Source: an uncultured Bacteroidia bacterium (lineage in GTDB: Bacteria > Bacteroidota > Bacteroidia > NS11-12g > UBA9320). From it: 64,000 nt of DNA. The translations under genes were made by a program, and so were the position numbers. Positions 7,985-15,029 of this stretch are shown here, one piece after another. The notes under the pieces were generated by a model, which saw only the letters and a program-made list of their open reading frames with translations, had not been told where the DNA came from and did not search any database. Each line of letters starts with the position of its first letter. Positions within the stretch are counted from its first letter, which is position 1. The stretch is from contig CAJQIC010000029.1 of the NCBI GenBank assembly GCA_905478335.1, positions 1 through 64,000 of the forward strand. The letters run 5' to 3'.

Positions 7985-9047
7985 CCAACTCTTCATCATA
8001 TAATTTGACAACTATATTCCAATGATAAGAGGAAACATCAGTCCTAAAACTACGCAGGGTAAAATTACTAAGCATCGTTTTCAGTGTAGAATAAAAATCG
8101 TCGTCTGTAGAATAAAAAATATCCAAACTACTATATAAATCACTGTATGACAATCGATTAGGCAACAAAGGTTGTACGTCACAATACATTGCCTCTAGCA
8201 CACTTAATCCAAAAAATTCCTGATTTGCGGTTACAGGAAGCATGTTGCATCGCCACAATAGCTCGTAATATGTTTTTCTGTCGTCAACAAAGCCCCAATG
8301 TTTGATGTGGTGGTCGAGATGCTCTTTCGCTTTTTTAAATATTCCGGGGCTTTGGCTGTAGTTCTCCCCCATCACATATAAATCGAAAGCATGACCCTCG
8401 TCACTTAAGCGTATCAAGGTGTTAAAAAACAAGTCTGGGTTTTTATCGTATTCCCATCGATGATTCCATAAAATAGCAGGTGTTTGACTCTTATCAACCC
8501 TATTTGAGTCAATTGTTGCAGAGTCGATTCCCAAGGGAATAACAGTTGACTTTTTTTTGCATGCTACTGCCTCTTTTGAATGAAATCCAGCATCAGGAAA
8601 CAACTTCAAAAACAACGCCAACTCTGAAAACCAGATATCCCGATGAAAACTTGAATTAAACCACACAGCATCGGCCGCAAGCATTGATTTATAGTTTATT
8701 AAGCCATAATGGAGGTCTCGGTTTTTATCTTCATCAGAGGTTTGAAAAGGATAAACAACCTGATTCTCATGCATGTATAGAACGATTTTAGTTTTGCTTT
8801 TTTCCGCCGACAACAAAGATTTAAAAACGGCAACATCGAGCATGTCGGTAACCAAAAAAACATCAATTACTTCATTGGATTGGTTGACATCTTTGGCTAA
8901 CTGGATCGCACCAGCTCCCATACGCCACTTCCAATGCCTGCCAGGAAGCGTAAATGTAATGCAGTCTGCAGCTAGAAACCGGCATAACGAATCAACCCAT
9001 GTTTTGTGGGACCCAGAATAAAAAGGTTCGACGATAGCAACTTGCAT
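7968..9047 (-). CDS. DUF3524 glycosyltransferase, queuosine-tRNA mannosyltransferase-like
   Basis: A 359-residue GT-B fold enzyme. The N-terminal signature VEPFYSGSHKTWVDSL, then GRHWKWRM, MHENQVVYPFQ, LHYGLINYKS, AADAVWFNS and ILWNHRWEYDKNPDLF are hallmarks of the DUF3524/GTDC1 family. The animal member (QTMAN) mannosylates queuosine in tRNA-Asp. The C-terminal half carries the GT4 donor loop (FFGLSVLEAMYCDVQPLLP). By homology this could add a sugar to queuosine-tRNA here, but the acceptor is inferred. It lies 8 bp downstream of mltG on the same strand and its 3' end overlaps the convergent methyltransferase. Confidence 0.8.
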   Translation of the reverse strand: MQVAIVEPFYSGSHKTWVDSLCRFLAADCITFTLPGRHWKWRMGAGAIQLAKDVNQSNEVIDVFLVTDMLDVAVFKSLLSAEKSKTKIVLYMHENQVVYPFQTSDEDKNRDLHYGLINYKSMLAADAVWFNSSFHRDIWFSELALFLKLFPDAGFHSKEAVACKKKSTVIPLGIDSATIDSNRVDKSQTPAILWNHRWEYDKNPDLFFNTLIRLSDEGHAFDLYVMGENYSQSPGIFKKAKEHLDHHIKHWGFVDDRKTYYELLWRCNMLPVTANQEFFGLSVLEAMYCDVQPLLPNRLSYSDLYSSLDIFYSTDDDFYSTLKTMLSNFTLRSFRTDVSSYHWNIVVKLYDEELVKVLQ

Positions 9048-9055
9048 ATAAGGTA

Positions 9056-10081
9056 TTAACGCATAATTCCGCGTTGATTTAAAGCACGCCGATAGGCTGA
9101 CCGATTCCTTTCGTGTTGCGTATTGGTTCTGGCAAAAGCATGATAACCAGAAAAATCAGCTTTAGCACAAAAGAACATAAACTCCGTATTGGCCGCATTT
9201 AAAACCGCGTCTACAGCCTTGGTACTAGGCAATAAAATTGGACCTGGCGGTAAGCCTAAATTTTTATAGGTGTTATACGGGCTCTCAACTTCCAAATCTT
9301 TGTACAATACACGTTGCCGACCTTCTTCGTTTATCAAATAACGAATTGTCGGATCGGCTCCTAGAGGCCAATTCTGCTGTAGGCGATTTAAATATACGCC
9401 AGCAATCATGGGCATTTCGGTATCCATCATGGTTTCAGAATCAACAATACTGGCCAAAATAACCACCTCGTTTGGCGTTAAATCAATTTCTTGTGCTTTT
9501 GTCGTTCTTTCCTGGTCCCAAAAGGCTGCATGCTCTGATACAAACCGTTGAACCACCTGGTCTGCAGTGGTAGCCCAATTAAAAAAATAGGTGTTGGCAA
9601 TAAACAAACAAGGCCAACTTTCAGTGTTGTAACCTAGACTTTCGACAAGTGAATCGTTATTGAACATATTCGTCAAGTCCAACGAATCGATCTCTAAAGG
9701 TTCTGTAATTTTAGAAAAAATCTGATTGCGTGATATACTTCCGGTCAATATGACTTTGACATCTTTGGTTTGACCAGATCGTAAGATGTTTATCAAATCA
9801 CGGTTACCCAAATCACTGGCTATCTGATATTTCCCAGGTCTAATTTTATTCGGAAGATTCATCTCCTTTGCTACTCTATCAAAAGATGTTTTGTTTATCA
9901 GAACTGAGTCCAGACCGAATAACAATGAATCGTATGTCCAATTAGCGCCTATGTACAGTTCATGACTGGCATCAGGTGTATCTACGACATTATCCTGAAC
10001 AACATAGGTGTAACCCAGCCAGGCCAAGAAGCCACCAATCAGGGCCAAACAAAACAAGCTAATTATTACAATTTTTTTCAT
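9056..10081 (-). CDS. mltG: Endolytic murein transglycosylase MltG
   Basis: About 341 residues from the ATG at 10081 (MKKIVIISLF). The start codon of a longer frame would lie inside dapB on the other strand and adds no conserved sequence, so I rejected it. Residues 3-25 are a membrane anchor. A LysM-like part follows, then the YceG catalytic core: ILASIVDSETMMDTEMPMIA and YLNRLQQNWPLGADPTIRYL. The usual IVEKET has become IVDSET, but the ET glutamate is kept. MltG cuts nascent glycan strands in the periplasm. It is divergent from dapB, 76 bp away, and is followed by the DUF3524 gene. Confidence 0.88.
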   Translation of the reverse strand: MKKIVIISLFCLALIGGFLAWLGYTYVVQDNVVDTPDASHELYIGANWTYDSLLFGLDSVLINKTSFDRVAKEMNLPNKIRPGKYQIASDLGNRDLINILRSGQTKDVKVILTGSISRNQIFSKITEPLEIDSLDLTNMFNNDSLVESLGYNTESWPCLFIANTYFFNWATTADQVVQRFVSEHAAFWDQERTTKAQEIDLTPNEVVILASIVDSETMMDTEMPMIAGVYLNRLQQNWPLGADPTIRYLINEEGRQRVLYKDLEVESPYNTYKNLGLPPGPILLPSTKAVDAVLNAANTEFMFFCAKADFSGYHAFARTNTQHERNRSAYRRALNQRGIMR

Positions 10082-10137
10082 GTGACAGAGGCAAATATAC
10101 AACCCAAAATCATCGGTAATAGAAGTCATTAATATTG

Positions 10138-10145
10138 TAGATTTG
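10138..10145 (+). promoter_or_regulatory. -7 box upstream of dapB
   Basis: TAGATTTG matches TAnnTTTG and ends 12 nt before the dapB ATG, implying a very short leader. No clear -33 TTTG is seen. Confidence 0.4.
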
Positions 10146-10157
10146 CAACCATTAGAT

Positions 10158-10880
10158 ATGAAGATAGCACTTCTCGGATATGGTAAAATGGGTAAAGCAA
10201 TTGAGCAAATTGCAATTGACAAAGGCCATACAATTGTTTTAAAATCAGAGGATGACACGTATACGATTCAAGAACTTGGGTTAGCAGATGTCGCCATAGA
10301 GTTTAGCACACCTGACTCTGCGTTGCCTAATATTCAAAAATGTGGAGATGCAGGCGTTCCCGTTGTTGTTGGAACTACAGCTTGGTATCATCATTTTGAA
10401 GAAGCAAAAAGCTATATTGAATCAAAGCAAGGTGGCCTATTTACGGCAACTAACTTCAGTATTGGTGTAAACCTGTTCTGGAAAATTACGGAACAGGCAA
10501 GTAAGCTTTTAAGTAGTTATGCTGAATACGAACCAAGTATAGACGAAATACACCATACACAAAAACTGGACGCGCCAAGTGGTACGGCAATTACTACAGC
10601 GGAAAAGATGTTGGATCAACTTAGTAGAAAATACGAATGGGTTCATCATGAAAATGGCCAAGGTTCAATTTCCAATGAACTAGAATTGAGTGTTCGTTCG
10701 TTCAGGGAAGTAAATGTCCCTGGAACGCATACCGTCAAATTTGGAAGCGACATTGACACAATTGAAATCACACACACAGCACATAGTCGACAAGGATTTG
10801 CCGCCGGCGCGCTTAAGGCAGCTGAATTTATGGTTAATAAAACCGGGGTATATACAATGAACGACTTACTAAACTTATAA
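10158..10880 (+). CDS. dapB: 4-hydroxy-tetrahydrodipicolinate reductase DapB
   Basis: About 240 residues from the ATG at 10158; a TTG five codons earlier overlaps the -7 box and is unlikely. The Rossmann motif LLGYGKMGKAI is at the N-terminus and VVVGTTAW marks the cofactor pocket. The catalytic and substrate motif is IHHTQKLDAPSGTA (residues 131-143, with His132/133 and Lys136). The C-terminal AAGALKAAEFM is also conserved. It reduces hydroxy-tetrahydrodipicolinate with NAD(P)H in the lysine and diaminopimelate pathway. The short length is usual in Bacteroidota. It is first in a dapB-lepB-fmt cluster with a 5-bp gap to lepB. Confidence 0.95.
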   Translation: MKIALLGYGKMGKAIEQIAIDKGHTIVLKSEDDTYTIQELGLADVAIEFSTPDSALPNIQKCGDAGVPVVVGTTAWYHHFEEAKSYIESKQGGLFTATNFSIGVNLFWKITEQASKLLSSYAEYEPSIDEIHHTQKLDAPSGTAITTAEKMLDQLSRKYEWVHHENGQGSISNELELSVRSFREVNVPGTHTVKFGSDIDTIEITHTAHSRQGFAAGALKAAEFMVNKTGVYTMNDLLNL

Positions 10881-10885
10881 TTGAA

Positions 10886-12187
10886 ATGAATTTTAACCCT
10901 ATAGATACATTTAAAGAATTTAGGACAAGAACGAAGGTTGTCTTAATCGTCTGGACAGTTTTAAACTTATTGATACTAGGCATTTTACTTTTTGGCGCAA
11001 AAGCACCAGTTGTAGGAAGTATTATATTTTTCGTCATTTGGGAATTAGCGGTTTGGGGATACTATGTATATCGATATAACTTCAGACATTTACATCGTGT
11101 CGGGGAATGGGTAGATGCGATTATGTTCGCTGTAATTGCTGCAACGGTAATCAGAAGCATGTTTATCGAGTTGTATCAAATTCCTACATCATCGATGGAA
11201 AAGTCTTTGCTCGTAGGTGACTTCCTATTTGTCAACAAAATGAGTTATGGTACACGATTAACTATGACTCCGTTAAGTTTCCCGTTTGCTCATCATACCA
11301 TGCCTTGGATAAACACCAAAGCCTACTCGGAAGCCATTAAGTTCCCATATTATAGATTACCAGGTTTCGGAAAAATTAAGAATGGAGACGTTGTGGTCTT
11401 TAATTGGCCCGATGAAAGATTGGACAGACCATTAGACAAAAAAGAAAACTATATAAAAAGGTGTGTTGCGATTCCAGGCGATTCTATTTCAGTTAAACGT
11501 GGTGTCGTTCATATCAATGGAGTGGCAGAAGACGTTCCTCCAATGCGCCAGTTCAGTTATTTGGTCCGTAAAAACACCATGGGTGGAATGGGCAATAAAT
11601 TCCTTAAAGAACAAGACATTACAGATTATGAGTTAGATGGTGACTCTACTATTTACTTGATGCAGTTAAATGATGTTAATCGTCCTAATGTTCAAAATTA
11701 TAGCTTGGTAAACACCGTTGACACCGTTCTGCACAGACCTGGTCAAAACGATGGTAATCTGTTCCCAATAAGCAAACAACACAGTTGGAGTCGAGATTGG
11801 TATGGACCGCTTTATGTACCTAAAAAAGGGGCAACCGTTACATTAACCAAAGCGAACTACGACATCTATGAAAGACTGATTCAGGAATATGAAAATCATC
11901 CAGACTTTACTACGCGAGGAGGAAAGTTTTACATGGGTCAAGAGGAGATTACGGAATACACATTTGAAATGGACTATTATTTTATGATGGGCGATAATCG
12001 ACATTATAGCTACGACTCTCGTTTTTGGGGATTTGTACCAGAAAACCATGTGGTTGGTAAGGCTTGGTTCGTTCTATGGTCTATGCGTCATGACGTTAAG
12101 AAGTTCACAACAACAGATGGCCAGCAGGTAGAAAGTCGCAAATTTGACGGTATTCGATGGAAACGTTGTTTCATGGGGATTAAGTAA
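10886..12187 (+). CDS. lepB: Signal peptidase I
   Basis: A 433-residue S26 peptidase. Two membrane helices lie at about 17-36 and 43-62, and another hydrophobic stretch at 78-93. The catalytic Ser103 is in PTSSMEKSLL and the general-base Lys191 in YIKRCVAIPGDS. The C-terminal box MMGDNRHYSYDSRFWGFVP is conserved. The long region between boxes is the Bacteroidota-type insertion. The enzyme removes Sec/Tat signal peptides at the outer face of the inner membrane. It shares one base with the fmt start (TAATG). Confidence 0.95.
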   Translation: MNFNPIDTFKEFRTRTKVVLIVWTVLNLLILGILLFGAKAPVVGSIIFFVIWELAVWGYYVYRYNFRHLHRVGEWVDAIMFAVIAATVIRSMFIELYQIPTSSMEKSLLVGDFLFVNKMSYGTRLTMTPLSFPFAHHTMPWINTKAYSEAIKFPYYRLPGFGKIKNGDVVVFNWPDERLDRPLDKKENYIKRCVAIPGDSISVKRGVVHINGVAEDVPPMRQFSYLVRKNTMGGMGNKFLKEQDITDYELDGDSTIYLMQLNDVNRPNVQNYSLVNTVDTVLHRPGQNDGNLFPISKQHSWSRDWYGPLYVPKKGATVTLTKANYDIYERLIQEYENHPDFTTRGGKFYMGQEEITEYTFEMDYYFMMGDNRHYSYDSRFWGFVPENHVVGKAWFVLWSMRHDVKKFTTTDGQQVESRKFDGIRWKRCFMGIK

Positions 12188-13113
12188 TGGAAAGACGGGA
12201 TATGCGTGTTGTGTTCATCGGAACACCAGAATTTTCAGTCCCGAGTCTTCAAGCGCTTCACGAAGCTGGATATAACATTGTAGGTGTCATAACAGCTCCA
12301 GATCGAAAAAGTGGTAGAGGCATGAAGCTCCAGTATTCAGCTGTCAAGCAATATGCGCTGGATCACGACATCAAAGTTTTACAACCTACAAACCTCAAAA
12401 ATCAAGACTTTCAAAAAGAGCTCGCTGGTTTAAGCGCTGATATCCAAGTCGTCATTGCCTTTAGAATGTTACCGGTAGCGGTTTGGGATATGCCCAAATT
12501 CGGAACGATAAACCTACACGCTTCTTTACTGCCTAATTATCGTGGTGCCGCACCAATTAATTGGGCGATTATCAACGGGGAGAAAGAAACTGGATTAACA
12601 ACGTTTAAACTGAAGCATGAAATTGATACGGGAAACGTTCTTAAGCAAGTTGCACTTGCTATAGATAAGGATGAAACCGCTGGCAGCTTGCATGACCGCA
12701 TGATGTTTGCTGGTGCCGAGATCGTGTTAGAAACGATTGATGCGATACGAAATAATCGCATAGAGGAGCATCCGCAAGTATTGTCTGATGAGATGCACCC
12801 TGCGCCAAAAATATTTAAATCTACTTGTGAAATAGACTGGTATACTCCCGGTCAATCGATCTTTAATCTTGTGCGTGGATTGAGTCCATACCCAACAGCG
12901 AGAACCATTCTTGAAGGTAAAATATTAAAAATCTATAGGTGCACGTTTGTCCCAGAAAAGCATTCACGTTATCCTGGCAATTTCGTTACAAACGATAAGG
13001 ACTACCTTGGTTTTTATTGCAAAGACGGATTGGTCCAGTTAAACGAGGTTCAATTGGAAGGAAAAAAAAGGATGGATATCGCATCATTTCTAAGAGGAAT
13101 TAACTTGTCGTGA
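12187..13113 (+). CDS. fmt: Methionyl-tRNA formyltransferase
   Basis: About 308 residues. The N-terminal fold begins MRVVFIGTPEFSVPSL, with the formyl-folate region at DRKSGRGMKLQ and the signature LHASLLPNYRGAAPINWAI, followed by the catalytic Asp of KHEIDTGNVL. A C-terminal OB-like domain is present. It formylates initiator Met-tRNA using 10-formyl-THF. The TAATG overlap with lepB suggests translational coupling and favours the ATG at 12187; the ATG at 12202 (MRVVF) would give a more typical N-terminus. Confidence 0.93.
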   Translation: MERRDMRVVFIGTPEFSVPSLQALHEAGYNIVGVITAPDRKSGRGMKLQYSAVKQYALDHDIKVLQPTNLKNQDFQKELAGLSADIQVVIAFRMLPVAVWDMPKFGTINLHASLLPNYRGAAPINWAIINGEKETGLTTFKLKHEIDTGNVLKQVALAIDKDETAGSLHDRMMFAGAEIVLETIDAIRNNRIEEHPQVLSDEMHPAPKIFKSTCEIDWYTPGQSIFNLVRGLSPYPTARTILEGKILKIYRCTFVPEKHSRYPGNFVTNDKDYLGFYCKDGLVQLNEVQLEGKKRMDIASFLRGINLS

Positions 13114-13150
13114 TTGATTAATAATTCGGTTATAAAAAACAGAATCACAC

Positions 13151-13158
13151 TATATTTG
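13151..13158 (+). promoter_or_regulatory. -7 box of tRNA-Arg
   Basis: TATATTTG is a perfect TAnnTTTG box ending 11 nt before the tRNA. The -33 region (around 13125) has no clear TTTG. Confidence 0.5.
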
Positions 13159-13169
13159 CATTAGACATT

Positions 13170-13243
13170 GCTCCCGTAGTTCAACTGGATAGAATACCAG
13201 ATTTCGGCTCTGGTGGTTAGGGGTTCGAATCCCTTCGGGTGCA
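13170..13243 (+). tRNA. tRNA-Arg (anticodon TCG)
   Basis: Acceptor GCTCCCG pairs with CGGGTGC (one T-T mismatch at the third pair), with discriminator A. The anticodon stem CCAGA/TCTGG frames loop TTTCGGC, giving TCG. The T-arm is AGGGG-TTCGAAT-CCCTT. CCA is not encoded. Its last 16 nt plus two following bases recur exactly at 13379-13396. Confidence 0.93.
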
Positions 13244-13251
13244 CAGGTTAG

Positions 13252-13289
13252 AAAGAGTCTCTTATTTAATTTAGGAGACTCTTTTTTTT
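13252..13289 (+). terminator. Terminator after tRNA-Arg
   Basis: AAAGAGTCTC pairs with GAGACTCTTT across a 12-13 nt loop and is followed by a run of eight T. Confidence 0.8.
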
Positions 13290-13305
13290 ATTGGCAGTTA
13301 CGTAT

Positions 13306-13396
13306 TCGAACTAGCGGTGGCCAGGGGTTCGAAATGTATTCACGAATGCCTATTTATCAAAACTAAAAGCTAATGAGTAATCCCTTCGGGTGCACA
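13306..13396 (+). repeat. Split partial copy of tRNA-Arg 3' half
   Basis: CGAACTAGCGGTGGCCAGGGGTTCGAA (13307-13333, given here as positions) resembles the tRNA-Arg anticodon-to-T-loop part. It is followed by about 45 nt of unrelated sequence and then AATCCCTTCGGGTGCACA (13379-13396), an exact 18-nt copy of the tRNA 3' end (13228-13245). The copy is non-functional as a tRNA because the T-arm is interrupted. Confidence 0.6.
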
Positions 13397-13424
13397 AAAA
13401 AGGGTTGCTTTGCAACCCTTTTTT
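13396..13424 (+). terminator. Second terminator, after the duplicated tRNA end
   Basis: AAAAGGGTTGC-TTT-GCAACCCTTTT is a perfect 11-bp stem followed by T. It starts directly at the end of the duplicated tRNA-Arg tail. 13425-13496 shows nothing further. Confidence 0.8.
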
Positions 13425-13496
13425 AATTTTTAATGTTTAATTCTTAATGTTAACTATTAATCAATTGGTGGCCAGAGTCAGGGAGGTAGAACGTTT

Positions 13497-13560
13497 TCAA
13501 TTTTCAACTCTCAATTATCAACTCTAAATTTTCAACTTTAAATTTTCAATTATCAATTGA
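13497..13560. repeat. AT-rich imperfect tandem repeat
   Basis: The stretch consists of variations on TCAATTTTCAACTC and TCAATTATCAA, repeated about five times just before the stop of the minus-strand oxidoreductase. The same TTCAATT/AATTGAA vocabulary reappears at 25971-25994. Confidence 0.6.
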
Positions 13561-13561
13561 A

Positions 13562-14944
13562 TTAATCAAAAATCTTACCCGGATTCATAATTCCATTTGG
13601 ATCAAATGCTAGTTTTATGCCCCGCATGAGTTGTAGGTGGTTTTCGCTCATGACTTCCTTCATGTACTTTTTTTGCACATAGCCAATACCATGTTCACCG
13701 CTAATGGTACCTCCTAGATTCTTACAGAGTCGAAATATTTTCCGGATTCCTTGTTCCAAGTGCGGTCCATTCCATTGTTCATCAGTAAGGTCATTCTTGA
13801 GAATATTGACGTGCAAATTTCCATCACCAGCATGGCCGTAACACACCGATTCAAAACCATACTCTGCTCCTATTTCTTTGACCCCGGCCATCAAATTAGC
13901 CAGGTGGCTTCGTTTAACGACCGTATCTTGTTCTTTATACGTTGAATATGCTTTGACAACCTCCCCAATACTTCTACGAATACTCCACCAAGCTTCCTTT
14001 TGTTCACCTGAGTCGGCGAACAAAACTGAATCAATTCCATGATTCTCCAATTGCTCGCTTATAGATCCACAATCCGCATACAGTTGATCCATATTATCTC
14101 CATCGACTTCAATCATTATGGCAGCTTCACTCCCACTGGCCAAAGGGTTATTAAGGCTAAGTCGGTCACAGGCCAAATCTATCCCTTTTCGCTCCATAAG
14201 CTCCATGCCTGACGGAACAACACCTGATTTCATAATGTCGGAAACCGCTTCACACGCTGTAGTTGCTTTACTAACATTCGCCCATAACAACAGATTGTGT
14301 ATGGGTTTTGCTAAAAGTCTAACCACAACTTTGGTCACAATGCCTAAAGTGCCCTCGCTGCCAATAAACAGCTGCGTGAGGTTATATCCTGTAGAGTTTT
14401 TCAATGTGTTTGCTCCCGTCCAAATCACTTTACCATTTGGCAATACGACCTCTAGATTAAGAATATAGTCTTTTGTAACACCATACTTAACTGCTTTGGG
14501 TCCACCGCTATTGTGTGCCACATTACCACCAATAAAACAAGACCCTTTGCTTGCTGGGTCTGGTGGATAGAAAAGCCCTCTAGCTTCAACTGCTTCCCTT
14601 AAATTGTGATTGATAACGCCGCTTTCAACAGTTGCTTGCATATTGGATTCGTCGATATCCATGATTCGATCAAAATGCTCCATTGATACCAAAACGCCTT
14701 TGTTTATCGGTAAACTTGCTCCACTTAGTCCGGTCCCTGCACCACGCGGTGTAACAGGAATTTTGTTGCTATCGCAGTACCCCATCAACCGACTAAGTTG
14801 ATTGACGTTTCTCGGTTTAACGACAAGGTCTGGCTGAAATACAAAATCTTCCGTCTCATCATGACCATATCGCATCAAATTATCCGCATCGGAAAAAACG
14901 ACTTCTTCGCCTAATACATTTTGTAAGTCATGCAGTAAATTCAC
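13562..14944 (-). CDS. FAD-linked oxidoreductase, GlcD/D-lactate dehydrogenase type
   Basis: A 460-residue protein. Residues about 35-215 form the PCMH-type FAD-binding domain, with RGAGTGLSGASLP and the pyrophosphate region SKGSCFIGGNVAHNSGG. The C-terminal FAD-oxidase domain has CYGHAGDGNLHVNI and GTISGEHGIG, ending NPGKIF. Members oxidise 2-hydroxy acids (glycolate, D-lactate, D-2-hydroxyglutarate); the substrate cannot be fixed from sequence. No Fe-S partner (GlcF) lies nearby. It is a single gene, divergent from the DPP-IV gene. Confidence 0.85.
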   Translation of the reverse strand: MNLLHDLQNVLGEEVVFSDADNLMRYGHDETEDFVFQPDLVVKPRNVNQLSRLMGYCDSNKIPVTPRGAGTGLSGASLPINKGVLVSMEHFDRIMDIDESNMQATVESGVINHNLREAVEARGLFYPPDPASKGSCFIGGNVAHNSGGPKAVKYGVTKDYILNLEVVLPNGKVIWTGANTLKNSTGYNLTQLFIGSEGTLGIVTKVVVRLLAKPIHNLLLWANVSKATTACEAVSDIMKSGVVPSGMELMERKGIDLACDRLSLNNPLASGSEAAIMIEVDGDNMDQLYADCGSISEQLENHGIDSVLFADSGEQKEAWWSIRRSIGEVVKAYSTYKEQDTVVKRSHLANLMAGVKEIGAEYGFESVCYGHAGDGNLHVNILKNDLTDEQWNGPHLEQGIRKIFRLCKNLGGTISGEHGIGYVQKKYMKEVMSENHLQLMRGIKLAFDPNGIMNPGKIFD

Positions 14945-15029
14945 TGTTTATATAAAATTTTAGTTACGTAATCGAATTAATTAATATCGCATCACAAAAT
15001 ACGTATTATTGAACAACAAAATAAGAAGC

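Noticed and set aside
10082-10258. Longer N-terminus for MltG
   Set aside because: It would overlap dapB on the other strand and put 59 residues before a normal membrane anchor; the ATG at 10081 fits.
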